Positions 36,001 to 41,911 of a stretch of 64,000 nt of DNA are shown here, in pieces. The notes beneath the pieces are model-generated. The model was not told the origin of the DNA and did not search any database. It saw nothing but the letters and a program-made list of their open reading frames with translations. Numbering within the stretch: position 1 is the stretch's first letter; each line of letters begins with the position of its first letter. Source of the DNA: Atrina japonica (Eukaryota; Mollusca; Bivalvia; Pterioida; Pinnidae); assembly GCA_030159075.1 (NCBI GenBank), contig BROG01000451.1:459501-523500 (forward strand), in the 5' to 3' direction. The position numbers and the translations under genes were made by a program.

Positions 36001-37166
36001 CAAACAAGTGTCCTAAACAGTCAAATACTCTCTATATCTTACAGGATGCATACACGGTCCATACATGATGATGGCGAATTTTCACAGACTGTCACAGATT
36101 GACGGTCAGTGTTGATTCGGCGTCTCATCCGTGAATGTGTGAAAGTGGCTTACGGATCATTCTAAAACAGTTTCAGTGTCAAAGGTAATGGTAATAGGCA
36201 CCTAAGTAAGCAGAAAAGATTAACAGAATCTACCCCTACCTAGAAGATATAACAAAGGAATATCAATCTGAGGGTAAGATTCTTGAATGACAAACCTGAG
36301 GCTTGCCGATGATCTGTCATTCAAGAATTTTATCTGGAGGATTGAAATTCCTTTGTCATACACTCAAGGTAGGGGTTAATTATTTTCTCCCATTTATTCG
36401 ATATATGTCTGTAGATTTACATATGATCTACATGTCTATATAGATCTACTCATATCTGAGTCATGTCTGACATAAATATGTACCGCATTCTGGAAGCCAC
36501 AGAACTTCTACGTCATAAATTGTATTGTGACGTCATAACACGTGTACCTTGTAATCCACCAACCCCCCCCCCCCCCCCCCCCCCCCGGGAAGACAAGCTG
36601 ATAATTTTGCACTAGTTATAAGGATAACTCGAGTATGGGAGAAAAGTTTTTCATCAACTCTGCATTTTCGAATTCTTCACAAGAACCAAAGTGCCAATTT
36701 CAACCAACGTAGCTTAAAGTACTCGGAAAAGACATGTCCATGTTTGAAAGTACACTTTGACAACTTAAGCTCTGTACACTGTGAATGCATGGCCACTCAA
36801 AGAACCAAAAAGCCACATAGTTTGCAATCTGTATTGAATGGAATTATCAGTCCCCAGGAATTTGTATTATCCACATTTGAATGTAACATATGGGAAACTG
36901 TATTATGTTTGTGAATGGAAAGGGCTAGTAAGGGGCCCCAAAAAGTGGTATATCTTTAAAAATCTTCTGTCTATGAACCAATGACCAGCATATTCTTTCT
37001 GTTATCATATATTTGGCGCAGGTGACCATTTTGGCTTGTTTCATCTCTATTTCTGATTGCTCTAAGTTGATATTTGAATTTTTTGTAGGCTGGATTCAGT
37101 GCAGGTTTGTCATTTGGAACTGAGGACTTTTCACTGTCGGACTTTGACCCTCTGAACCAAAGTTGA
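2719..37166 (+). CDS. GULP1/ced-6: CED-6/GULP1-like PTB-domain engulfment adaptor (11-exon gene)
   Basis: Coding exons: 2719-3018, 19184-19255, 21023-21121, 23482-23619, 24458-24574, 25453-25551, 28230-28343, 33036-33138, 34434-34523, 35561-35715, 37089-37166. Seen directly: every intron is GT...AG, phases are consistent throughout, and the joined frame is about 454 residues. The PTB domain covers roughly residues 80-230 and contains [21 protein letters not shown] and CYVFDSEKC, with [13 protein letters not shown] at its C-terminal helix. A leucine-rich coiled coil follows at about 230-268, then a linker with PPPP, NPF and two DPF motifs, and a tail ending DFDPLNQS. Known for the family: GULP/CED-6 binds NPxY/NPxF tails of CED-1/MEGF10/LRP-type receptors, works in clearance of apoptotic cells, and acts as an endocytic adaptor for clathrin/AP-2. 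Human GULP1 is about 304 residues, so this protein is longer, mainly at the N terminus and in the linker. The family call is firm; the exact start and isoforms are inferred. Confidence 0.93.
3508..3785 (+). repeat. CA-rich / CTACAGACAGACA low-complexity array
   Basis: Irregular tandem blocks of (CA)n and ACTACAGACAGACAGA. A simple-sequence repeat with no coding potential. Confidence 0.9.
4120..4645 (+). repeat. Minisatellite, about 62-bp unit with 36-bp short variants
   Basis: Repeated units start ACTGGGTGTTC, pass through CTCCCTCCCCATATAATT and end GATATATAAG. Some units lack the CTGTTAACTGTTATAGATG middle, giving the short form. Antisense ORFs here are by-products of the array. Confidence 0.9.
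4907..5295. mobile_element. MITE, 389 bp, inverted ends CAGGRGCTGAAAATT
   Basis: The left end CAGGGGCTGAAAATTCTTC and the right end, which reads CAGGAGCTGAAAATTTTC on the other strand, form an 18-19 bp terminal inverted repeat. AAATT flanks both sides (4902-4906 and 5296-5300), a likely 5-bp target duplication. It has no ORF. The superfamily is uncertain; the CAGG ends would fit hAT, but an 8-bp duplication is not seen. Confidence 0.75.
6334..6595 (-). mobile_element. tRNA-derived SINE copy 1
   Basis: Read on the - strand it has a degraded tRNA-like head with B box GGTTTGAGCC, then a body shared with the copies at 16129 and 50902 (GCCATAAGTGTCAAGCATAGG, GTGGGACATTAAACAA). It is flanked by ATATGAT at 6327-6333 and 6596-6602. 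The 5' end of the tRNA part is truncated. Confidence 0.8.
6722..9605 (+). repeat. Minisatellite, 25-bp unit, about 2.9 kb
   Basis: Consensus unit GTGTGGTGTATAATCTGATC plus TACCA. More than 100 units with point variants (TAGCA, TAGAA, CAACCA). Three interior blocks, near 7385-7560, 7640-7850 and 8770-9080, are irregular and scrambled. The last part (9340-9600) alternates with a GTGAAGTACAATCAGATCCA variant. ORFs in it are not genes. Confidence 0.95.
10153..10215. repeat. (TA)n microsatellite
   Basis: About 60 bp of uninterrupted TA dinucleotides followed by GTATGTATATATATACATA. Confidence 0.97.
10236..10393 (+). mobile_element. Short repeat with GGCGTC ends and G/C tracts (MITE-like), copy 1
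   Basis: Starts GGCGTCGGAAGC and ends GGTTCTGACGCC, a 12-bp imperfect inverted repeat. Inside are paired tracts GGGGGCTAAGCCCC and GGGGGGGCTAAGCCCCCCCC. A long inverted copy with the same internal order lies at 63262-63441, so it is a dispersed family and not chance sequence. Confidence 0.75.
10418..11526 (+). repeat. Two-copy tandem duplication (about 550 bp) carrying a CACACA-TGGTCATAAACAGT array
   Basis: Copy A (about 10418-10963) and copy B (about 10970-11526) each hold a 20-30 bp repeat (TGGTCATAAACAGTCACACA) followed by the same non-repetitive tail. That tail runs from TTATATACACATAGTTTAAG to GAGCTGCTGTAAGCTAT. The near identity of the tails points to a recent duplication of the whole block. 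Confidence 0.9.
11531..14112 (+). repeat. Minisatellite, 38/39-bp unit, about 2.6 kb
   Basis: The unit reads TGTCTGAGTGTTTACAGATA, TGTATACTTGGGGGCCTCA. Variants differ by CTT/CAT and GGGG/GGGGG; a late subtype has CTTTTTGTCCAAG in place of CCTCATGTCTGAG. Because 39 is a multiple of 3 and stops are rare, long repetitive ORFs (up to 227 codons) open on both strands. They are artefacts. Confidence 0.96.
14178..14240 (+). mobile_element. Fragment of a bivalve-type SINE tail
   Basis: Contains CACCATATAACTGAACGATC followed by a short A-rich tail with AAACAAACAAAC. It resembles the fragments at 22733, 33255 and (reverse) 44686. Confidence 0.5.
15000..17224. mobile_element. 2.2-kb TTAA-ended inverted-repeat element, copy 1 (with nested SINE)
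   Basis: The left end TTAAAGCAGCATTAG (15000-15014) is matched exactly by the reverse complement at 17210-17224. Most of the length is about 85-90% similar to copy 2 (29679-31870). No transposase is encoded. A small conserved ORF stretch (MASDYFP...[17 protein letters not shown]) occurs in both copies, and TATAAATA is kept at 16850-16857. TTAA may be the target duplication (as in piggyBac) or part of the ends. It looks non-autonomous; the superfamily is unassigned. Confidence 0.8.
16129..16467 (-). mobile_element. tRNA-derived SINE copy 2, nested in the 2.2-kb element
   Basis: On the - strand: tRNA-like head with A-box-like TGGCTCCACGGTAGAGTGC and B-box-like GGGTTTGGAATC, then the shared body, ending in a GTTGTT-type tail. 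It is flanked by TCGACACCTCA at 16118-16128 and 16468-16478. Copy 2 of the host element (near 30848-30862) lacks it, showing the empty site. Confidence 0.92.
17880..18082 (+). repeat. CA-rich simple repeat
   Basis: ACACACACAT-type blocks ending in about 40 bp of (CA)n. Cys/Val-rich antisense ORFs are artefacts. Confidence 0.93.
19184..19255 (+). CDS. GULP1/ced-6: CED-6/GULP1 exon 2 (PTB)
   Basis: A 72-bp exon of 24 codons, phase 0 at both ends, between acceptor TTGACAG and donor GTAAG. The peptide [20 protein letters not shown] and the basic run after it match the second PTB strand and first helix of GULP1 (F-G--EVE-PKGT-VV-DA-RK-K). The exon is too short to show as a separate long ORF and was found by homology and splice sites. 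Confidence 0.92.
19256..21022 (+). other. Intron 2 of CED-6/GULP1
   Basis: Holds a 52-bp minisatellite (19570-20358) and then about 650 bp of AT-rich sequence with nothing recognised. Confidence 0.88.
19570..20358 (+). repeat. Minisatellite, 52-bp unit, about 15 copies
   Basis: The unit reads GAATCTACCCCAACCTTGAG, GGTATGACAAAGGAATCTCA, ATCCGAGGGTAA. The same sequence forms each arm of the foldback element at 36226-36381, so this array looks like a tandem expansion of that arm. Confidence 0.94.
21023..21121 (+). CDS. GULP1/ced-6: CED-6/GULP1 exon 3 (PTB)
   Basis: A 99-bp exon of 33 codons, phase 0. Acceptor is TTGCAATTTCAG; donor is GTGTGT after KTK. It contains [20 protein letters not shown] and [11 protein letters not shown], which match the central PTB strands. 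If the donor is not used, the frame stays open for 29 more codons to a stop ending at 21208, giving a truncated PTB domain. Confidence 0.92.
21208..22600 (+). repeat. Minisatellite, 43-bp unit with shorter derived units
   Basis: The unit reads GTGATAACTGTCACATGACT, GCTAACAGTGAGTGTACAAA, TAA. The second half uses a shortened form (CTACTAACAGTGAGTGATAA) alternating with the full form, giving a higher-order pattern. Confidence 0.95.
22733..22840 (+). mobile_element. SINE-tail fragment
   Basis: Contains GGCTGCCACCATTCAACTAG and TTGTTGAATGTGGCAC followed by A-rich sequence, as at 33255-33352 and in reverse at 44686-44813. Confidence 0.55.
23482..23619 (+). CDS. GULP1/ced-6: CED-6/GULP1 exon 4 (PTB core)
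   Basis: A 138-bp exon of 46 codons, phase 0, between acceptor TCACTTTTCAG and donor GTAAGT. It carries the most diagnostic PTB segment of the family: [20 protein letters not shown] followed by CYVFDSEKC. The reading frame continues past the donor only by chance. Confidence 0.95.
23620..24457 (+). other. Intron 4 of CED-6/GULP1
   Basis: AT-rich with T-runs before the acceptor; no repeat or gene recognised. Confidence 0.85.
24458..24574 (+). CDS. GULP1/ced-6: CED-6/GULP1 exon 5 (PTB C-terminal helix)
   Basis: A 117-bp exon of 39 codons, phase 0. The acceptor follows a long T-run and reads AAATCAG; donor is GTAAGA. It encodes [20 protein letters not shown], the amphipathic C-terminal PTB helix, nearly identical to vertebrate GULP1. 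It then starts the coiled coil ([10 protein letters not shown]). Confidence 0.95.
24575..25452 (+). other. Intron 5 of CED-6/GULP1
   Basis: Mostly AT-rich. It contains a direct duplication of about 65 bp (GTACTGTGGTTATTTTATA...ACCAAAACAAA) at roughly 25136-25265, with a third, diverged partial copy after it. Confidence 0.85.
25453..25551 (+). CDS. GULP1/ced-6: CED-6/GULP1 exon 6 (coiled coil)
   Basis: A 99-bp exon of 33 codons, phase 0, between acceptor GCCACACAG and donor [26 protein letters not shown] is a clear heptad pattern matching the leucine-zipper segment that lets GULP1/CED-6 dimerise. The last residues (HTTQTNNQ) begin the polar linker. Confidence 0.93.
25552..28229 (+). other. 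Intron 6 of CED-6/GULP1
   Basis: Contains the 259-bp MITE at 26964-27222. No other element or gene recognised. Confidence 0.85.
26964..27222. mobile_element. hAT-like MITE, 259 bp
   Basis: The left end CAGGGTTTTCCCTTAGG and the right end, reading CAGGGTTTTCCTTAGG in reverse, form a 16-17 bp inverted repeat with one indel. TGTCATG flanks it at 26957-26963 and 27223-27229, consistent with an 8-bp hAT-type duplication that has changed at one position. No transposase. Confidence 0.82.
28230..28343 (+). CDS. GULP1/ced-6: CED-6/GULP1 exon 7 (candidate cassette exon in linker)
   Basis: A 114-bp exon of 38 codons, phase 0, with acceptor AACCAACAG and donor GTATCA. The peptide starts [19 protein letters not shown] and is acidic and Ser/Thr-rich. 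A second in-frame donor (GTAAAT at 28254) would give a 24-bp version. Skipping the exon also keeps the frame. It has no clear counterpart in vertebrate GULP1, so this exon is less certain than its neighbours. Confidence 0.7.
28705..29308 (+). repeat. Minisatellite, 20-bp unit
   Basis: Consensus AAAGAAAATCTAACATGTAC. The two ends are near perfect while the middle (28800-29080) is degraded, as usual when expansion occurs at array edges. Confidence 0.95.
29679..31870. mobile_element. 2.2-kb TTAA-ended inverted-repeat element, copy 2
   Basis: Left end TTAAAACAGCATTTG, right end CTAATGCTGCTTTAA (31856-31870). Aligns with copy 1 along its length, without the nested SINE. TATAAATA is conserved at 31497-31504 in the same place as in copy 1. 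The MASDYFP ORF stretch is also kept (to about 29989). No transposase visible. Confidence 0.8.
32435..32678. mobile_element. Inverted-repeat element (MITE), about 240 bp
   Basis: The left arm begins near CTATAGAGCCTTTCACGATA (32435); the right arm reads AATAGACGATTTCACGATAA in reverse (ending about 32677). The arms match for about 45 bp with a few mismatches, through AACTGCATTCCTA to CACCTGCGCAC. A TA flank is possible on both sides. No ORF. Confidence 0.7.
33036..33138 (+). CDS. GULP1/ced-6: CED-6/GULP1 exon 8 (linker)
   Basis: A 103-bp exon entered in phase 0 and left in phase 1, with acceptor CATTTCAG and consensus donor GTAAGT. The peptide starts [19 protein letters not shown] and ends in a Thr/Gln/Gly-rich stretch. 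It is low-complexity linker; support comes from the splice sites and from the phase match with exon 9. Confidence 0.82.
33139..34433 (+). other. Intron 8 of CED-6/GULP1
   Basis: Contains a SINE-tail fragment at 33255-33352 and a short GGAGGGAGGGGCTA-type low-complexity patch (33425-33520). Nothing else recognised. Confidence 0.85.
33255..33352 (+). mobile_element. SINE-tail fragment
   Basis: Contains GGCCGCCACCATATAACTGA, then GTTGAGTGTGGCATTAAACA and an A/C-rich tail. This motif is a very common repeat in bivalve genomes as I recall them; the superfamily is inferred. Confidence 0.65.
34434..34523 (+). CDS. GULP1/ced-6: CED-6/GULP1 exon 9 (proline-rich, NPF motif)
   Basis: A 90-bp exon, phase 1 at both ends, with acceptor TTCATTTGCAG and donor GTTTGT. 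In the phase set by exon 8 it reads [20 protein letters not shown] followed by PF. The PPPP-S-R-S segment resembles the PPPVPSRS of human GULP1. NPF is a known ligand for EH domains of endocytic proteins. Confidence 0.85.
34524..35560 (+). other. Intron 9 of CED-6/GULP1
   Basis: Two thirds of it is the 41-43 bp minisatellite; the flanks are unremarkable. Confidence 0.85.
34680..35365 (+). repeat. Minisatellite, 41-43 bp units in higher-order order
   Basis: Two unit types, AATGTTAAAAGGGAGAGTCA... and CCCAATGTTACAAAAGAAAG..., share CACAGGTTTGGCCAGGTG. They alternate in blocks, giving larger repeats of about 120-165 bp. Confidence 0.94.
35561..35715 (+). CDS. GULP1/ced-6: CED-6/GULP1 exon 10 (DPF motifs, C-terminal region)
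   Basis: A 155-bp exon entered in phase 1 and left in phase 0, between acceptor TATTGTTTTAG and donor GTCAGT. It encodes YDPFN and VDPFG, two DPF motifs of the kind bound by the AP-2 alpha appendage, then a helix ending [10 protein letters not shown]. The helix matches the SKLDEMQ region of human GULP1. Confidence 0.88.
35720..36045 (+). repeat. Short tandem array, about 80-bp composite unit
   Basis: Alternating half-units CAAACAAGTGTCACAAATAG and CCTAACAGGTGTCCCAAACA, each ending in AAAATACTCTCTAATC. About four full units. Confidence 0.88.
36226..36381. mobile_element. Foldback (inverted-repeat) element related to the 52-bp minisatellite
   Basis: The left arm runs from AATCTACCCCTACCT through ATAACAAAGGAATATCAATC to TTCTTGAATGACA. 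The right arm is its reverse complement, ending CTCAAGGTAGGGGTTA. About 70 bp per arm around a small loop (AACCTGAGGCTTGCCGATGA). Each arm has the same sequence as the intron 2 minisatellite unit. Confidence 0.85.
36559..36587 (+). repeat. Poly-C run
   Basis: About 28 consecutive C followed by GGGAAG. Its exact length is likely unreliable. Confidence 0.9.
37089..37166 (+). CDS. GULP1/ced-6: CED-6/GULP1 exon 11 (C terminus and stop)
   Basis: A 78-bp coding part with acceptor TTTTTTGTAG. It reads [20 protein letters not shown] then PLNQS and TGA. The start (-GF--GL) and the end (LSDFDPLN against LDPLDS of human GULP1) both match the family C terminus, which fixes the last exon. The DF-rich sequence again suggests adaptor binding. 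Confidence 0.9.
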   Translation, partial: AGFSAGLSFGTEDFSLSDFDPLNQS

Positions 37167-39400
37167 GGAGAGATCTATTCAGAGATTTTGTATGTGACAC
37201 TGCTGTCATACTGTCATATTGACATGATGACTGCAGTATCTTTACCTTGCAGACACAAATAACATAAGTGTAACACTATCATTGGTTGAACATGGAGACC
37301 AAACTCTGGATTGTGATTCATCATTGTAACGTTTAGACATTGGATCCATTTTCTACTTTGTGGTACGCTGAGTTTCAGCTACATTTTTTTGTCCTTTTTT
37401 ACTGTTGCAGGACGTTTTGACTTTGTTTCACAGTAAACATGTTGATGTTAGTATGAGCAACAAGATGGATATACTGTCGATCAGTAGTTATACTGAAGTT
37501 TGATGAAGCTGTACCTGTGTTGAATTATGTCAAGGTTAACTTAAGTTTTGATGAAGCTGTACAAGTGTTTAATTATGTAGAGACAATGTTAAATGTGATT
37601 TGGATGATTTGTTTTTATAGAATATGTCAAAGATAAATTAACAATATGTATATAACTCATATTTACTTCTACAAAAACATGTTTAACTCACTATAAAAGC
37701 TTTCACTTTTTAATATCATGTGGGTTGTTTTACAAATAGTAAAAATGTTGTTATAACACTAATTTGGTCTGTGAAATATGAACCTCAACTACTGTATAGA
37801 TCATCAGAAAGAACTTGAACATCTATTTCACCAGATTACTCTTGTCTGTCAATTCATAGTGCATTCCTGATTGGTTGGATAAAGTTACTATAGTGACAAT
37901 ATACATGTATGAAGTTTTCATATTCGTTGTAAATTTCGTAGAATACATTATTGTTGAGAATCCTTTACATGTCTATTTCTAAGCATCTTTTATCTTTGTA
38001 TTACATTGTCCTCTCTTTGTCCACTTAAATTGGTCAAGTAAATTTCACTTTCCTTTTCTCAGGATATGAGATCATCAAGTCTGGCTTTATTTTAGATTTA
38101 TTTAACCACATGCACAATTATATCTTTATGTGTATGTGTGGTTTTTTTACTCTTTTACATTAAGTTTTCATTATGATAACAAACTTCATGAAAAGCAATC
38201 ATTATCGAAGAGAAATAAGTTTAACTTTTGACAACCAGATTTATGAAGTAGGGTTAGATTGCAGATTGTACCTGTAGTGCTCCTTGTAGACCATCATATT
38301 GATTTTGCCTATATTGTATACTTTACCAGTTTAGACTGCTAATATTTACACTTTTTATATAAGCAATCAAAACACTTTTGTGCACCTTGTTATACCTTAT
38401 ATTCAACAAGGATTTCTGAAGATTAACTTATCTCATATCAGATATGCAATACAGCATTAGATCAGTCAAGGTATTTTATTTCATTCATATAGTGTGTTTT
38501 GTTACTACAAGTATAACCCACTTGACAGCCCCTGGGAAAGTTTATTTAAGTTTATTCATTGGGAGATAACATTTTTAATTGGAGCCAGTAGCCATAACGT
38601 GACAAAAAAAAAAAGAGGGAGCCTCATGGGAATGTCTAAATTTCATTGTAGTTTATACGCTAGTTCATGATTAAGGTCAAATAATTGCCACACATATTTA
38701 CAGGATTTAAAAGATAAACTGTGTTTTCAGATCCTCAAATTGTTACATCTTTGATTGATCGTATTGTTTCAAAAAAATGATCTTTTTTCTGAGGAATTAA
38801 ATAGAATTACATTATGTCCAAACTTAGCCTTACAAAACCACAAGGACAAAATAATATAGCAACAAGCAAATTACTCCCAGAAACTTTGAATTGATTGCTA
38901 GCATTTTGTACAAGCTAGGAACTGAAATAAAATTTTTATTACAGAGATAAAACATATGAGAGAACAGAGTCTATGTGACATAAATACTGATCAGATGTAA
39001 ATTTAGGACAGAATTAGTTACATATGGTGGATGTACATTTCACAAACTAGACAGAATCATATAACGTGTATAAAATGTGTAGTATATAACACACGTAAGT
39101 CATTTTTTACCATCATTACTGCTGTTTTTCATTTCTATTGATTTTTATGTCTTTATGCCAGCAGCTTCATCTTACAGGCGATCATTCATTTTTTGATATT
39201 CTGTTTAATGTGTACAAATATATACATGATATATAAACAGGGGCTAGCATGTAGAGAAATAAGTCATATATATTGGCATTTTTAAAATGTGTGGTACACC
39301 TACCTGTCTAGGAAGAATGTTAATGTTTTTGTCACAAGACTTTGAAAAGTGAAAGTCATTACGTAAAGAGAAAAACTGCTAATTTTGTGTTGTTGTTTTT
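37167..39400 (+). other. Probable 3' UTR and 3' flank of CED-6/GULP1
   Basis: AT-rich, without ORFs or repeats I recognise. An AATAAA at 38926-38931 is the first canonical poly(A) signal I noticed after the stop; further ones lie near 40770 and 41290. The true cleavage site is unknown. Confidence 0.4.
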
Positions 39401-39449
39401 TTAAACAAGACATAGTACAGAGAGAAAATTGTTATTGTTTTGAAAGGAG

Positions 39450-40146
39450 GCATTCAAACTGAAAGTCATTAAGTAAAGAGAAAAAATGTTAATGTTTTGG
39501 TAACGAGACATTAAAAGAGAGTGACTTAGTACAGATAAAACAAATGTTATCGATTCTGTATTGAGACATTGAAAGTGACTAGGAAGAAAATGTAAAGACA
39601 TTGAATGTGACTTAGTACAGGGAGAAAAGTAAAGGCATTGAAAGTGACTTAGTACAGGGAGAAAATGTAAAGACACTGAAAGTGACTTAGTACAGGGAGA
39701 AAATGTAAAGACATTGAAAGTGACTTAGTACAGGAAGAAAATGTAAAGGCATTGGAAGTGACTTAGTACAGGGAGAAAATGTAAAGACATTGAAAGTGAC
39801 TTAGTACAGGAAGAAAATGTAAAGGCATTGGAAGTGACTTAGTACAGGGAGAAAATGTAAAGACATTGAAAGTGACTTAGTACAGGGAGAAAATGTAAAG
39901 ACATTGAAAGTGACTTAGTACAGGGAGAAAATGTAAAGGCATTGAAAGTGACTTAGTACAGGGTGAAAATGTAAAGACATTGAAAGTGACTTAGTACAGG
40001 GAGAAAATGTAAAGACATTGAAAGTGACTTAGTACAGGGAGAAAATGTAAAGACATTGGAAGTGACTTAGTACAGGGAGAAAATGTAAAGACATTGAAAG
40101 TGACTTAGTACAGGGAGAAAATGTAAAGACATTGAAAGTGACGTAG
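39450..40146 (+). repeat. Minisatellite, 38-bp unit
   Basis: The unit reads AGTGACTTAGTACAGGGAGA, AAATGTAAAGACATTGAA. About 15 well-preserved units after a degenerate start. Confidence 0.95.
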
Positions 40147-40200
40147 TACATGAAAAGAATGTTGTGTCTGTTTTGATGCATTGGTAGATATAGTTGAAAA

Positions 40201-40755
40201 CAGGGTTGGGGTCAATTACATTGAAATGTAATTAATTACAGTTACTTTGGAAAAACTGAATTACAATTACAATTACTCATTTTTGTAAATGTAATTAATC
40301 ATAACTACAATTACATTCAAAAGTAGTTAATTACAATTACATTTTTTCAAATGGTTATTTTCAATAACATACATACATCTACATAATCACACAATAGACA
40401 GAACGTGATTAAGCTCTTATTTCCAACTCACACCTGTTTGTTGCCTTAGAGAACAACAGGTGAAAATGGGTGGGGTATAGCACAGTGTGAAATACAGGCT
40501 CAACTGTATAGAAATATTTATTTAATCAATGGGAAAATGTGATCCATTTATTTGTCCAAGTACTTGGCATGAAATATATCAAGTACATGTTATTATAAAG
40601 TTATTGAAATGAGATTGTCAATTGCAAATTTTTAGAATATAAATAATTACAATAACTTGTAATTGAATTTTTCTTCAAACACAAATTACTTGAAAAATTG
40701 TAATTAATTGCAATTACATGTAATTACAATTACATTTTTAATTACCACAACCCTA
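40201..40755. mobile_element. hAT (Ac-type) MITE, 555 bp, with 8-bp target duplication
   Basis: The ends are CAGGGTTG (left) and TAGGGTTG (right, reverse strand), the same C/T asymmetry as the maize Ac ends. GTTGAAAA flanks it exactly at 40193-40200 and 40756-40763. The inside is rich in AATTACAATTACA in both orientations. No transposase; non-autonomous. Confidence 0.88.
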
Positions 40756-41179
40756 GTTGAAAAGTTGTAAATAAACTAGACAGTTTTTGTGGACAGTGTC
40801 ATATTGACATTTTAGCTGTTAATTTGCTGTGAATGTTATATGATAAGTATCACATTACATTATAAGTATATATGCTTTGCTGATCTGATTTGCTTTACTT
40901 TATTATTAAGCCATCTGTCCAAGCCACCCATTGTGTAGTGCTAATTTTCTTCTTCCAATGTTAAGTAATTATAGATATATGTGGTTTTCGGTGAGTAAAT
41001 TGTTTGTTACCCTTTGACATATGCTTTGTAAACTGTTATTTATTTAGGTTTTACCCACACACACACGTGTGTGTGTCTGTATATAATCAGGATATTTTTT
41101 TTATAGATTTGTATTGCCAAATCCTAGTCATCTTCTTGTTGTAGATATCAAGAAACTGACAATGTTTGATACATATGTA

Positions 41180-41911
41180 CAGTGAACACTCTTTACAACG
41201 ACCGTGTTTGTTACCACGTAGGAATCACTTATATCAAATTTATCACTGCAACGAATTTGATGATGAGCTCCCTTTACACATATATGTACTTGTAAATAAA
41301 TAAATTTATAACAACAAATCTTATTTCATACTATTTTCAACCTTTTAGTTCTCATATTTATGCATGTTAATATTGTAAACATCAATCCACAATTATTTTT
41401 TCAGTCGCATATCTTAAATCGGTGATTTCGAGAAATGTACTGATCATGTTCAAAATGCCTGAATGTAATAGTATATCTCCTGATTCTGAGTTAGTTTCAC
41501 TATTGCTTAAATAAAAAGCTCACCGATAGCTGATACAATTCTCTTAAAAATGCGTTTTATAAATAAAGTTGTACTAATATGCCTACAGTTGTTGCAAGTA
41601 TTGAAGTAATTTAAAGATCCGCCATTGTAACCACATAGGCACGGACATGTAGCGTAACGGAACTTGTCATTTGTGTTACTGAAAACAATAGCCGGATCAG
41701 CAGGTGGGTTCTACTGTGATGTTATGTAGTTGTAAAGCATTTATTTACATTGAGTTTTGTACATTTGTTCCTGGAATCTAATGTTGAGTTGGATACTGAA
41801 TATTCCGTTGTAATGAGTACTTTTATGTATATGTATGTTTGTTCCCGAGCAATTTTTGTCGGATACCGAATATTCTGTTATAATGAATGTCGTTGTAAAG
41901 CGGGTTTACTG
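41180..41911. mobile_element. pogo/Tigger-like MITE, about 730 bp
   Basis: The left end CAGTGAACACTCTTTACAAC and the right end, reading CAGTAAACCCGCTTTACAAC in reverse, form a 20-26 bp inverted repeat. It is bordered by TA on both sides. CAGTR-AAC-C--T-ACAACGA resembles pogo-type ends. It contains a repeated subunit, ATACTGAATATTCCGTTGTA (41793) and ATACCGAATATTCTGTTATA (41863). No transposase ORF. Confidence 0.75.

Larger units (their letters stand above)
35716..37088 (+). other. Intron 10 of CED-6/GULP1
   Basis: Holds an array of about 80-bp units, a foldback element, a 28-bp C-run near 36560 and otherwise unremarkable sequence. Confidence 0.85.
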
